Shown: positions 31,611-39,967, counted from the stretch's first letter. The stretch: DNA of 64,000 nt from Paenibacillus sp. (GCF_035645195.1 NZ_DASQNA010000041.1:62001-126000); one strand, 5' to 3'. Program-made: numbers and translations. Notes: generated from the sequence alone by a model not told the origin.

Positions 31611-33125
31611 ATGTCGGTTCAAGCTTCTGTGCATCGCGACGCGGCAGCTTCGAGAAAACTGCGGCGCATCGACGGCGACGTGGAGCGGATGCTTACGCTT
31701 ATGCGCGAAGATCTCGGCCGCAGTCCCGATATCGTGTTCCGGGAATTCCGCATCGGCGCCTCGAAGCAAGCGGCGCTGATATACACCGACGGGCTCGCGG
31801 ATTCGAGCCAAATGCACGAAATGCTTATCGATTCGCATCTTCAAGAGGCCCCGAATGTCGACGCTCGGTGGTTTCGAGATACGTTCCCCAGCGTGCCGCA
31901 GCTTTCCGAAATCTCTGATCCGGACATGCTCTACACTTCGATCTTGTCCGGGAACTGCGTCGTGATCGTGGAAGGGCAAACGGTCGCGTACTCGTTCGAC
32001 ACGCCCGGCTGGGAGCAGCGCGGCGTATCCGAATCGTCGACGCAGACGGTCATTCGCGGTCCGAAGGAAGCGTTCACGGAAAATATCCGCACGAATACCG
32101 CGTTGGTGCGCCGTCGGATCAAAGATCCAAGGCTGTGGATGGAGCATCGGTACGTCGGGCGCGTCACGAAGACGACCGTCGCGCTCATGTACGTGAAGGG
32201 GATCGTCAACGACGACATCGTGGAAGAAGTGCGCCGGAGGCTCGACCGCATCGACATCGACGGCGTGCTGGAGGGCGGATATATCGAGGAGTTTATTCAG
32301 GACGAGACCTACACGCCGTTCCCGACGGTGTTCAATACGGAGCGTCCGGATACGGTGGCGGCCGGACTGCTCGAGGGGCGCGTCGCCATCTTGGTCGACG
32401 GCACGCCGTTCGTGCTGCTGGTGCCGGTGCTGTTCGCGCAAAATTTGCAGGCCGCGGAGGATTACTATCAGCGGGCCGACATCGCCACGCTGCTGCGCGT
32501 GCTGCGGTATGCGGGTTTTATGATTACGATGCTCGGCCCTTCCATCTATATTGCCGTGATCACGTTTCACCAGGAACTGATTCCTACGCCGCTATTAATT
32601 AGCTTGGCGGCGCAGCGCGAAGGCATTCCGTTCCCGGCGTTCGTAGAAGCGATGATGATGGAAATTACGTTCGAATTTCTTCGCGAAGCCGGCATTCGGA
32701 TGCCGAAGACGGTCGGGCAGACGATCTCGATCGTCGGAGCGCTCGTCATCGGTCAAGCGGCCGTCGAAGCGGGCATCGTATCGGCGGTCATGGTCATCGT
32801 CGTTTCCAGCACGGCGGTCGCCTCCTTCATTTTGCCGGCGTTCAATCTCTCGATCGCGGTGCGCATTTTGCGGTTCGTGCTCATGGGGCTCGCCGCGTCC
32901 TTCGGATTGTTCGGGGTGACGATCGGGCTGCTCGCTTTGGTGCTCCATCTCAGCTCGCTCCGCTCGTTCGGCGTGCCGTATTTGTCGCCGTTCGCGCCGT
33001 TCGTGCTGCGCGATCAGAAGGACACGATCTTCCGCGCGCCGATGTGGGCGATGTCGACGCGGCCGAAAAAGCTCGGGGTCAAAAACGTAAAGAGGGTAGA
33101 CCGCGAGCCGAAACAGGACGAATGA
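31611..33125 (+). CDS. GerA-family spore germination protein (A subunit)
   Basis: About 504 residues. A hydrophilic N-terminal domain (about 1-290) has the family segments DIVFREFRIG, LIYTDGLAD and GPKEAFTENIRTNTALVRRRI. The C-terminal membrane part, with about five helices, includes YYQRADIATLLRVLRYAGF and GRTVGQT-like RMPKTVGQTISIVGALVIGQAAVEAG. It assembles with C, B and small D subunits into a nutrient receptor in the spore inner membrane. The start at 31611 has GGGAG upstream and lies downstream of the sigma-G-like promoter. First gene of a four-gene operon with the order A-C-D-B, as in Bacillus yfkQRST. Confidence 0.93.
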   Translation: MSVQASVHRDAAASRKLRRIDGDVERMLTLMREDLGRSPDIVFREFRIGASKQAALIYTDGLADSSQMHEMLIDSHLQEAPNVDARWFRDTFPSVPQLSEISDPDMLYTSILSGNCVVIVEGQTVAYSFDTPGWEQRGVSESSTQTVIRGPKEAFTENIRTNTALVRRRIKDPRLWMEHRYVGRVTKTTVALMYVKGIVNDDIVEEVRRRLDRIDIDGVLEGGYIEEFIQDETYTPFPTVFNTERPDTVAAGLLEGRVAILVDGTPFVLLVPVLFAQNLQAAEDYYQRADIATLLRVLRYAGFMITMLGPSIYIAVITFHQELIPTPLLISLAAQREGIPFPAFVEAMMMEITFEFLREAGIRMPKTVGQTISIVGALVIGQAAVEAGIVSAVMVIVVSSTAVASFILPAFNLSIAVRILRFVLMGLAASFGLFGVTIGLLALVLHLSSLRSFGVPYLSPFAPFVLRDQKDTIFRAPMWAMSTRPKKLGVKNVKRVDREPKQDE

Positions 33126-33152
33126 TCCCCGCAGGGAGGTGCGAGCATCGAG

Positions 33153-34367
33153 GTGGTACGAAAATGGATCGGCCTGCTGCTGCTCATTGCGGTGTCGGCC
33201 GCCGCCCTGTCGGGATGCTGGAACCGCAGGGAGCTGAACGAGCTGGCGATCACGGTCGGCCTTGCGATCGATCGGGCGGAGGACGGCGGGGTCCGCGTGT
33301 CGGCCCAAGTCGTCGAACCGGGCGAGGTGGCGAGCGGTCGAGCGGCCGGGGGCGGCGGCGGCAATCGCTCCCCTGTAACGCTGTATAGCGCGAAGGGGGA
33401 GTCGGTATTCGAAGCCGTCCGCAAATTGACGACCGTGTCGCCTCGCAAAATTTATTTCTCTCACCTGCGCGTCGTCGTGTTCGGCGAATCGCTGTTGCGG
33501 GAGGGCATCGCCAAAGAACTCGAGTTTTTGTCCCGCGACCACGAAGTGCGGACCGACTTTTATATCATCGCCGCGAAAGGCGTAGAGGGCCACGAAGTGC
33601 TCGACCAATTGACGCCGCTCGTGAAGCTGCCGGCCCAAAAGCTGTTCACGTCTTTGCAGACGTCGGAGCAGGCGTGGGCGCCGACGTATGGCGTACAGCT
33701 CGACGAACTGATAACGAGCATCGTCAGCAAGGGGAAGCATCCGGTGTTGACGGCTATCGAAATTAAAGGGGATAAGAAGGCGGGCGAAACGCAAAAGAAC
33801 GTCGAAGAAATCGACAGCCCGGCAAATTTGACCTATTCGAATCTCGTTGCGATGAAGGGAGATAAGATTGTCGGTTGGCTGACGATGGAGGAGAGCAAGG
33901 GCTGGGCGTACATTACCAATAATGTGCAAAATTCCGTCGGCGTAATCGATTGCCCGGGCGGCGGAACGTTGAGCTTGGAGATCGTGCGCTCGAAGTCCAG
34001 CATGCGCGCGGAGTCGGGGGGAGGCCGGCCGTCGCTCAGCGTCGATGTGTTCGCCGAAGCGAACATCGGGGAAGTGCGATGCCGCGTCGACGTGTCGAAT
34101 CCGAAAGAAATTCGCAAGCTGGAGGATTCGGCGGAACGGAAGATCGTCGAGCTGATGAGTGCCGCAGTCGAACGATCGCAGCAGCTTCGTACGGATATTT
34201 TCGGATTCGGCGAAGAACTGCATCGGACATCGCCGGGCGCGTGGCGCAAACTCGAAAAGCGGTGGGACGAAACGTTCGCAGACTTGCCCGTCCGGTTCCA
34301 AGCGGACGTGAAGATTCGGCGCATCGGCACGACGAACAAGTCGTTCTTGCAAGAAGTGGAGGAATAA
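33153..34367 (+). CDS. Ger(x)C-family germination lipoprotein (C subunit)
   Basis: A 404-residue lipoprotein with signal VRKWIGLLLLIAVSAAALSGC; the Cys in LSGC, followed by WNRRELNEL, is the typical GerC opening. KIYFSHLRVVVFGESLLREGI is another family segment, and the long C-terminal domain includes a LEKRWDETF helix. The first usable start is GTG 33153, but GGGAGG lies 13 bases away. The codon seven bases from that site is ATC (33147), so the exact start is unusual. It anchors in the spore inner membrane with the A and B subunits and is followed by the 2-TM subunit after 3 bases. Confidence 0.92.
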   Translation: MVRKWIGLLLLIAVSAAALSGCWNRRELNELAITVGLAIDRAEDGGVRVSAQVVEPGEVASGRAAGGGGGNRSPVTLYSAKGESVFEAVRKLTTVSPRKIYFSHLRVVVFGESLLREGIAKELEFLSRDHEVRTDFYIIAAKGVEGHEVLDQLTPLVKLPAQKLFTSLQTSEQAWAPTYGVQLDELITSIVSKGKHPVLTAIEIKGDKKAGETQKNVEEIDSPANLTYSNLVAMKGDKIVGWLTMEESKGWAYITNNVQNSVGVIDCPGGGTLSLEIVRSKSSMRAESGGGRPSLSVDVFAEANIGEVRCRVDVSNPKEIRKLEDSAERKIVELMSAAVERSQQLRTDIFGFGEELHRTSPGAWRKLEKRWDETFADLPVRFQADVKIRRIGTTNKSFLQEVEE

Positions 34368-34370
34368 GCG

Positions 34371-34601
34371 GTGTGGGCTGCGATCATCATCGTCGTCGGC
34401 TTGGCAGTGGGATGGAGAGATTATAAAGCGCTTCGGGAGGCCGGAAGAACGAGGTACCGGCTCGCGCTCGCGGCGCTGTATGCGGCAGCATTCGCGCTGT
34501 GCGTCGCCGAAGCCGCGCAGGCGCCGATCCCGAATCCGCTTCGGCTGACGATTTGGGTATTCGAGCCGTTGAACGATTTTATTTATTCGATGTCGGACTA
34601 G
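34371..34601 (+). CDS. small two-TM germinant-receptor D-type subunit
   Basis: A 76-residue protein with two hydrophobic helices: MWAAIIIVVGLAVGW (about 1-15) and RLALAALYAAAFALCVAEAA (about 30-49), and a short tail FEPLNDFIYSM. The start is GTG with GGAGGAA upstream. Position and topology match the small D subunits of Ger operons (YfkS-like position between C and B genes). The D type is known to tune receptor responsiveness in some Bacillus species. Sequence identity is low in this class, so the call rests mainly on context. Confidence 0.75.
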   Translation: MWAAIIIVVGLAVGWRDYKALREAGRTRYRLALAALYAAAFALCVAEAAQAPIPNPLRLTIWVFEPLNDFIYSMSD

Positions 34602-34617
34602 GGGGGGGCGTGGCGGT

Positions 34618-35727
34618 ATGGCGAATCGGCGGGTCGGAATCAGCCGGCGGGAATTAATGATCGCCGTGCTGCTGTATACGCTCGGCGACGCCGTGCTGGT
34701 CATTCCGGGCATCATGGCGGCCGAAACGGGGCGGGACGCTTGGATCGCCGGTATCGCCAGCATCGGAGTGGGACTCCTCCTCGTCTCCTTCTATTGCAGC
34801 ATCGCCGGCAGACACCCGGATAAAACGCTGGTTCAATACAGCGAAGCGGTCCTGGGACGATGGATGGGGAAAGCGATTTCCCTCTTATATTTGTGGTTCA
34901 TGTTCATCTTGTGCTCCATCCTCCTTCGGGAGGTCGGCGATTTCCTAACGACGCTCGTTTTGCCGGAAACGCCGATTCAGGCGATCATGATGCTGTTTCT
35001 TGGCGTTGCCGTATGGGGCGCTCGGCTCGGCATCAACACGATCGCCCGCGCTGCGGAAGTGTTTTTGCCGTGGATCGTGTTGATGTTTTTCGTAGGCGTC
35101 GTGTTTTTGCTGCCGGAGGCGAAGTTTGAGAAGGCGATGCCGATCTTGGAGAACGGAGTGCTGCCGCTGCTGCCCGGCATATATGTGTTTTCGGCCATTC
35201 CGTTCGTCGAACTTTCCGTGTTCCTCATGGTGCTGCCCGCGGTGGAAAGCCCCGACCGGACGAGGCTGCCGTTCGCGATCGGCGCGCTGACCGGGGGTCT
35301 CGCGCTGCTGCTCGTCATAACGCTGTGCATCCTCGTCTTGGGGGCGGAGGAGACGGCGCGGCAGCAGTATCCTACATACAGCGTCTCGCGGCAAATTACG
35401 TTCGGCGATTGGCTGCAGCGGATGGAAATCGTGCTGGCGGGAACCTGGTTTATCACCATCTTCTTTAAGCTGACGATCGCGCTGTACTCCTTGTGCACGG
35501 GATTTTCGCAATGGCTCGGAGGGAAGAGCGGGGCGCCGCTGGCGATGCCGGTCGGCATACTCGTGCTCGTCGTTTCGCTGGCCGTTGCCCCGAACATCGT
35601 CACTTTTAACGAGTCGGCGATCCGAAATTGGCCCGCGTTCGCGATGACTTGTGGTATTATGATTCCAGCGCTGCTGTGGGCGGCGGATTGGATCAAATGC
35701 AGCATGACGGAGGATGCGGACGAATGA
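34618..35727 (+). CDS. GerB-family germination permease (operon B subunit)
   Basis: A 369-residue, ten-helix permease-like protein. Family segments are GISRRELMIAVLLYTLGDAVLVIPGIMA, YSEAVLGRWMGKAISLLYLWFM, REVGDFLTTLVLPETPI and MPILENGVLPLLPG. It should form the germinant-binding channel-like subunit with the A, C and D products. GGGGGGG-rich purines precede the ATG. Its stop overlaps the start of a histidine phosphatase (ATGA), so that enzyme shares the message. Confidence 0.93.
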   Translation: MANRRVGISRRELMIAVLLYTLGDAVLVIPGIMAAETGRDAWIAGIASIGVGLLLVSFYCSIAGRHPDKTLVQYSEAVLGRWMGKAISLLYLWFMFILCSILLREVGDFLTTLVLPETPIQAIMMLFLGVAVWGARLGINTIARAAEVFLPWIVLMFFVGVVFLLPEAKFEKAMPILENGVLPLLPGIYVFSAIPFVELSVFLMVLPAVESPDRTRLPFAIGALTGGLALLLVITLCILVLGAEETARQQYPTYSVSRQITFGDWLQRMEIVLAGTWFITIFFKLTIALYSLCTGFSQWLGGKSGAPLAMPVGILVLVVSLAVAPNIVTFNESAIRNWPAFAMTCGIMIPALLWAADWIKCSMTEDADE

Positions 35728-36308
35728 CGACGATTGGATGGGTGCGCCACGGCGTGACCGACTGGAATTTGGAAAGACGAGCGCAGGGGCAGACGGACGT
35801 GCCGCTGAACGAAATCGGGAGGGAGCAGGCGCGCTTGTTGGCGGATCGGCTTCAGGCGGAGCCGGCATGGGACGCGATCTACTCTAGCGATTTGTCGAGA
35901 GCGTTGGAGACGGCGGAAACGATCGGGCGCGCGCTCGGCTTGCCCGTCGTAACCGACGTTCGGCTGCGGGAGATGTCGTTCGGCACAATGGAAGGCACGA
36001 CGCCGGAGGAGCGGCTGTTGATGTACGGTTCGGACTGGGAGACGCTCGAATTCGGGCGCGAGAAGCCTGAGGAAGGGGCGGCGAGAGGAACGGCGTTCGC
36101 GGAAGACGCCGTGCGCCGGTATCCCGGTCGGCGGGTGCTCGCCGTCAGCCACGGCGCGTTGATTGCGAATACGCTCAAGGCGCTGGCGCCGCACGAGGAC
36201 TGGGCGTCGCATCTTCGCAACACGTCGGTGACGATCATGCGGCTTGAGGAAGCCGGCTGGCGGTGCGAGCTGTACAATTGCACGAAGCATATCGACGTCG
36301 GCGCCTGA
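35724..36308 (+). CDS. histidine phosphatase (phosphoglycerate mutase-like)
   Basis: A 194-residue branch-1 histidine phosphatase. The RHG motif is VRHGVTDWN (catalytic His about residue 9), with Arg in SSDLSRALETAE, Glu in LREMSFGTMEG and the second His in VLAVSHGAL. The start overlaps the GerB stop (ATGA), and GGAGG lies upstream. Substrate unclear: such enzymes include phosphoglycerate mutase-like, cobalamin and nucleotide phosphatases. Co-expression with germination genes suggests a forespore role, perhaps on phosphoglycerate stores; this is inference. Confidence 0.88.
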   Translation: MTTIGWVRHGVTDWNLERRAQGQTDVPLNEIGREQARLLADRLQAEPAWDAIYSSDLSRALETAETIGRALGLPVVTDVRLREMSFGTMEGTTPEERLLMYGSDWETLEFGREKPEEGAARGTAFAEDAVRRYPGRRVLAVSHGALIANTLKALAPHEDWASHLRNTSVTIMRLEEAGWRCELYNCTKHIDVGA

Positions 36309-36320
36309 ACGCCGCGACAG

Positions 36321-36362
36321 AAGGCCGTACGCGCCCGCCGCCAAGGGGGAGCGGGCGGCCTT
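36321..36362. repeat. inverted repeat between convergent genes
   Basis: AAGGCC/GGCCTT outer arms and GCCCGC/GCGGGC inner arms. It could end transcription from both sides, but there is no T-tract. Confidence 0.4.
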
Positions 36363-36364
36363 CG

Positions 36365-36865
36365 TCATGAAGCGCCCGGTCCGAGCAGCTCGTCGACCAT
36401 CCGCTTCATTTCCCGTACGACGGTTCGTTTGTAGCGGACGCCGACGAGGAGGATGCGCGCCTGCTGCATCCGGGTAAGGCCGGCGAAGCGGGGCTCTTCC
36501 TTCAAGAACGCGCGGATAATCGACCAACCTGCCGGAGTCACGTTCTCCGGGTGCATCTTGGGGAGCGCCGCCGCGAAACCGCGGCCGCGCATTCGTTTCA
36601 GCCAGGCGGGCACGGAAATGCCGCGCTTCTCTCGGCGATCGTCGAGCACGCAAGGCGCGTACATCTTGTCGGTATGCGCCTTTAAGTAACGGTACCGATC
36701 GTGCCCGCCGACGACGGTGTAGCCGCCTTTGCGGTTTTTCGTAACCGCGAGCAGCTGCGGGCTGTCCCAAATGACGCGCCGCAGCTGTTTGATGCGGTCC
36801 GTCATACGCACGGGAGCGCCCGCATGGATTTGTTTTAGAGGGATATATTGGATTGTAAATCTCAT
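36365..36865 (-). CDS. ParB/sulfiredoxin-fold-like protein of unknown role
   Basis: 166 residues. The N-terminal half (about 1-70) reads like a ParB N-domain: YIPLKQIHAG, a run of basic residues, then GGYTVVGGHDRYRYLKA, where GG.H.R.Y resembles the nucleotide-binding GEHR-type box. The C-terminal half (about 90-166) is basic, with possible helix-turn-helix-like helices (AGLTRMQQARILLVG). There is no partner parA gene, so chromosome segregation is unlikely. A DNA-binding or CTP/ATP-dependent regulatory role is possible. AGGAGAGG precedes the ATG. Single gene, divergent from dgt. Confidence 0.65.
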   Translation of the reverse strand: MRFTIQYIPLKQIHAGAPVRMTDRIKQLRRVIWDSPQLLAVTKNRKGGYTVVGGHDRYRYLKAHTDKMYAPCVLDDRREKRGISVPAWLKRMRGRGFAAALPKMHPENVTPAGWSIIRAFLKEEPRFAGLTRMQQARILLVGVRYKRTVVREMKRMVDELLGPGAS

Positions 36866-36934
36866 CGCGATCCTCTCCTTGATGATGTATATGTGAGCGT
36901 CGCATTGTCCTATACGCGCGGCCTGTGCCGACGC

Positions 36935-36962
36935 TTTACAACTTCGGAATGCATGTTATTAT
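36935..36962 (+). promoter_or_regulatory. sigma-A-like promoter upstream of the dGTPase gene
   Basis: TTTACA (36935-36940), a 16-base spacer, TATTAT (36957-36962) preceded by TGT as an extended -10. About 85 bases before the ATG. Confidence 0.5.
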
Positions 36963-37049
36963 AAATTACATCGGATTGACATTAGGATCGGAACCTCCCG
37001 CTTAGGGCGGCATACCGTATAGCAGGGAACAATGACGGGGGAATGCGGA

Positions 37050-38366
37050 ATGAACATACGGAAACTGCGCCTGTTCGATACAGGGAACGCCCTGTCCAGC
37101 GAGGATCGGGACGAATACGAGAAGGATTACGCGAGACTGATCCAATCGCCCGCGTTCCGGAGGCTGCAGGGCAAATCGCAAATATTCGGCGCCGGTTCCG
37201 GAGACTATTACCGGACGCGGCTCACCCATTCGCTGGAGGTGTCGCAGATCGCGCGGGAGGTCGCTCGGCGGCTCGGGAAAACGTACCCGTTCCTGAACAA
37301 AAAGGAGCATCCCGGCCTCATGATGGATCCGGAGGTGGTGGAATGCGCCGCGCTCGCGCACGACTTCGGCCATCCGCCGTTCGGGCATAAAGGAGAAGAG
37401 GTGCTGAACCGCATTCTGCGGGAGCGGTACGGCCTCGCATACGAAGGCAATGCCCAGAATTTCCGCATTCTTATGTTTTTGGAAAAGCGCGCGGGCAGCG
37501 AACGGGGGCTCGATTTGACGGCGGCGGTGCTGCTCGCCATCAACAAATATCCGTATTCGCTCGATGAACCGGGGCGCATGAAGGGCGTATACGGCATGGA
37601 ATGGGAAGGAATCAAGCAGCTTCGCGACGTGTGGAACATGCCGGAGCGGTGCCCGACGCTGGAGGCGCAGCTGATGGACTTGAGCGACGATATCGCCTAT
37701 TCGACGCACGACATCGAAGACGGCATGCGGGCCGGGAAAATTCCGATGTCCCGAGTGTTCTTCGAGGACGAGCGGCTCGTCGACAACGTCGTGCAGGAGA
37801 TCGTCGACGATGCGGGCAACAGCGGGGTGCGGTGGGACGAGGTCGATCGGAAGGCGATGGTGCGGCGCGTGCTCGCCGATTACTGCAAGCAGTGGGAGGA
37901 GATTTACGTCCAGTGCGGACGGGAAGCATCTCGGGCGAGGCGGGAGATTAAAGCGCGCTGGGTCGGCAAATTCGCGAATCAGGTCGGCATTATCGACGAT
38001 GCCGCGCTCGGCTGGAAGCGCGTAACGTTCGTGCGCGACGGGCAGGAGGATCTCGACCTGCTACGGACGATGGAAATTTTGAAGAAGCTCGCTTGGGTGA
38101 CGATGATCAAGGACGTTCGGGTGCAGCGGCTGCAAAAGCGGAACGAAATCATCGTGCGGCGGCTGTGGGACAGCTTCAGCGAGTACGACACCGGACGGCT
38201 CATCTTGCCGCCGGATTGGATCGAAAGTTACGCGAGACATCGGAACAAATGGACGTGGGAGCGGATGGTCGCCGATTATATCGCAGGCATGACCGACGCT
38301 TACGCGGAGAAGGTGTATTCCGAGCTGTACGCGAGTCGAACCGGCTCGATTTACGAACGGGATTAA
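37050..38366 (+). CDS. dgt: deoxyguanosinetriphosphate triphosphohydrolase (HD domain)
   Basis: About 438 residues. The enzyme cleaves dGTP (or other dNTPs) to nucleoside and triphosphate. Motifs are FRRLQGKSQIFG, RTRLTHSLEVSQIAREVAR (first HD His), CAALAHDFGHPPFGHKGE (HD pair) and DLSDDIAYSTHDIEDG (second Asp); this is the full dGTPase set. ATG 37050 has GGGGGA eight bases upstream and starts MNIRKLRLFDTGNALSSED. An in-frame ATG 18 bases earlier has a weaker site. Length fits the longer, Dgt-type 2 subfamily. Confidence 0.93.
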   Translation: MNIRKLRLFDTGNALSSEDRDEYEKDYARLIQSPAFRRLQGKSQIFGAGSGDYYRTRLTHSLEVSQIAREVARRLGKTYPFLNKKEHPGLMMDPEVVECAALAHDFGHPPFGHKGEEVLNRILRERYGLAYEGNAQNFRILMFLEKRAGSERGLDLTAAVLLAINKYPYSLDEPGRMKGVYGMEWEGIKQLRDVWNMPERCPTLEAQLMDLSDDIAYSTHDIEDGMRAGKIPMSRVFFEDERLVDNVVQEIVDDAGNSGVRWDEVDRKAMVRRVLADYCKQWEEIYVQCGREASRARREIKARWVGKFANQVGIIDDAALGWKRVTFVRDGQEDLDLLRTMEILKKLAWVTMIKDVRVQRLQKRNEIIVRRLWDSFSEYDTGRLILPPDWIESYARHRNKWTWERMVADYIAGMTDAYAEKVYSELYASRTGSIYERD

Positions 38367-38377
38367 CGCAACACACA

Positions 38378-38417
38378 AAGGCGGCCGTTCCCTCTGCGTT
38401 CGAGGGGCGGCCGCCTT
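38378..38417. terminator. hairpin terminator between convergent genes
   Basis: AAGGCGGCCG / CGGCCGCCTT stem with an inner CCCTC/GAGGG pair. The minus-strand side reads into TTTGTGTG. Likely bidirectional. Confidence 0.65.
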
Positions 38418-38429
38418 GCTGCTAACGGA

Positions 38430-38723
38430 TCAAATCAGCGAAATCAAATGCACGACGTTGTCCGACGAATAAACCTTAATCAAGTGATGGGGCGCATCGT
38501 ATTCGATGCGGCCCGAACCGACGCGCAGCGACGGCAGCGAGCCGAGGCCGTAGAAGATGTCGTCGGCGAACGTGCGCAAAAACTCCGATCGCTCGGCTTC
38601 GTCCGTCGCGAGCCAATCATCCTCGCTCATCTCGAACGCGGCGTAGCCGTCTTCGATCGTCCGGATCGCGCCGGCCAAATCGGTTACGATGTCTTTGTAT
38701 TCTCGTTGAAACTTAACGCCCAG
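38430..38723 (-). CDS. small conserved-looking protein, probable CTG start
   Basis: 97 residues if started at CTG 38723: GVKFQREYKDIVTDLAGAIRTIEDGY, then an acidic middle (MSEDDWLATDEAERSEFL) and DDIFYGLGSLPSLRVGSGRIEYD. No family recognised. The canonical alternative, TTG 38678, has no ribosome site and lies about 75 bases from the expected transcript start. CTG has GGAGG ten bases upstream, and a near-consensus promoter puts the 5' end about 30 bases before it. GTT at 38717 is the other in-frame candidate. The product is soluble and cytoplasmic. Single gene, convergent with dgt. Confidence 0.6.
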   Translation of the reverse strand: MGVKFQREYKDIVTDLAGAIRTIEDGYAAFEMSEDDWLATDEAERSEFLRTFADDIFYGLGSLPSLRVGSGRIEYDAPHHLIKVYSSDNVVHLISLI

Positions 38724-38758
38724 GGGAGAGTCGCCTCCGATCGAATGGGATTCCCCTT

Positions 38759-38788
38759 ATCATAACAGGAGGACGAGAACAATGCCAA
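38759..38788 (-). promoter_or_regulatory. strong sigma-A promoter for the small protein gene
   Basis: On the minus strand, TTGGCA (38788-38783), an 18-base spacer, TATGAT (38764-38759): five of six matches in each box. Confidence 0.7.
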
Positions 38789-38873
38789 TCGGCGAATGAA
38801 GGATGGATAGATCATAAGATGTTAGGTATGTGATATGGTTTGAGGTTAAATGCATTTTTGTGTGTTATGTATA

Positions 38874-38902
38874 TTTACAAAGACTCCCCATTTGCATATA
38901 GT
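38874..38902 (+). promoter_or_regulatory. sigma-A promoter of the adenosine deaminase gene
   Basis: TTTACA (38874-38879), a 17-base spacer, TATAGT (38897-38902), 40 bases before the chosen ATG. It excludes an upstream in-frame ATG at 38840. Confidence 0.7.
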
Positions 38903-38941
38903 AGTGAAAATAAGAATACGAGCGAAGAGGGAGTGGAGCGG

Positions 38942-39967
38942 ATGGTCGATGTAACGAAGCTGCCGAAAGTCGATTTGCACCTTCATTTGGACGGAAGCGT
39001 GAAACCGGAGACGGTCGTGGACTTGGCCGAGGAGGCGGGCGTCGAGCTGCCGGGCACGGACCGGGATACGTTGTCCCGCCTGATGCAGGTGAAGGGCGAT
39101 TGCGCCAGCCTGCAGGAATATTTAAGCAAATTCGCGTTCGTCGGCGCGTTCCTGCATTCGCCGTCCGCCCTGCAACGAATCGCTTTCGAATTGGTGGAGC
39201 AAGCCGCGGAGCAGCGCTGCAAGTACGTGGAGGTTCGTTTCGGGCCGCAGCTGCATCGGAATCGGGGGCTGTCCGTCGAGGAAGTGATTCAGGCCGTCGT
39301 GGAGGGGCTCGGCCGAGGAGAGGCGGCGTTCGGCGTCAAAGCGCGCGGCATTGCGACGTGCTTGCGCTCGCATTCGGACGCGCAAAATCGCGAGGTGATC
39401 GAGGCTGCGGCGAAATTTATCGGCGGGGGCATCGTCGCGGTCGATTTGGCCGGCGACGAAGCGTCGTACCCGGCCGAGCGGTTCGCGGACGTGTTCGCGA
39501 TCGCGAGGAGGCGCGACATCCCGGTGACAATTCATGCGGGCGAAGCGGCCGGCCCTAAAAATATATATGACGCCGTCACGAAGCTCGGCGCGGTACGAAT
39601 CGGGCACGGGGTTCGGCTGCGGGAGGACGAAGAGGTATACCGCTTCATCCGCAAACGCCGCATCCCGCTGGAGATGTGCCCGGTCAGCAATATTCAGACG
39701 AAAGCGGCGCCCGCGTGGCACGCGTACCCGATCCGGGACTATTTCGACCGGGAGCTGCACGTGACGGTCAATACGGACAATTTGACCGTCTCCGACACGA
39801 ATTTGGGCAAAGAATACGCGATGCTTCAGCAGCATTTCGATTTTCGGCCGGAAGAAATCCGGCGGCTCGTGCTGAACGGCGTCGACGCCGCGTTTCTGTC
39901 CGACGGGGACAAACGGGAGCTGCGCCGCGCGATCGAAGCCGAATTCGCCCTCTTAGGAATCGCGTAA
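38942..39967 (+). CDS. add: adenosine deaminase
   Basis: A 341-residue zinc hydrolase converting adenosine to inosine. Zinc ligands and catalytic residues appear in order: KVDLHLHLDGS (HxH), VTIHAGEAAGP (His, and Glu as proton donor), IGHGVRL (His), MCPVSNIQT and VNTDNLTVS (Asp). TIM-barrel metal-dependent hydrolase family. ATG 38942 has GAGGGAG upstream and sits just after the promoter. The end overlaps the convergent MprF-like gene by 15 bases. With the nup-type transporter and dGTPase nearby, it adds to a purine salvage theme, although each has its own promoter. Confidence 0.93.
   Translation: MVDVTKLPKVDLHLHLDGSVKPETVVDLAEEAGVELPGTDRDTLSRLMQVKGDCASLQEYLSKFAFVGAFLHSPSALQRIAFELVEQAAEQRCKYVEVRFGPQLHRNRGLSVEEVIQAVVEGLGRGEAAFGVKARGIATCLRSHSDAQNREVIEAAAKFIGGGIVAVDLAGDEASYPAERFADVFAIARRRDIPVTIHAGEAAGPKNIYDAVTKLGAVRIGHGVRLREDEEVYRFIRKRRIPLEMCPVSNIQTKAAPAWHAYPIRDYFDRELHVTVNTDNLTVSDTNLGKEYAMLQQHFDFRPEEIRRLVLNGVDAAFLSDGDKRELRRAIEAEFALLGIA

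Noticed and set aside
31452-32570. N-terminal extension of the orphan GerB reading frame
   Set aside because: It runs antisense into gerA and lacks a ribosome site; GerB family text begins at 31451 right after GGGAGGGG.
32595-34763. Long minus-strand open frame opposite gerA/gerC
   Set aside because: Low-complexity Arg/Asp text; real genes with lipobox and Ger motifs lie on the plus strand.
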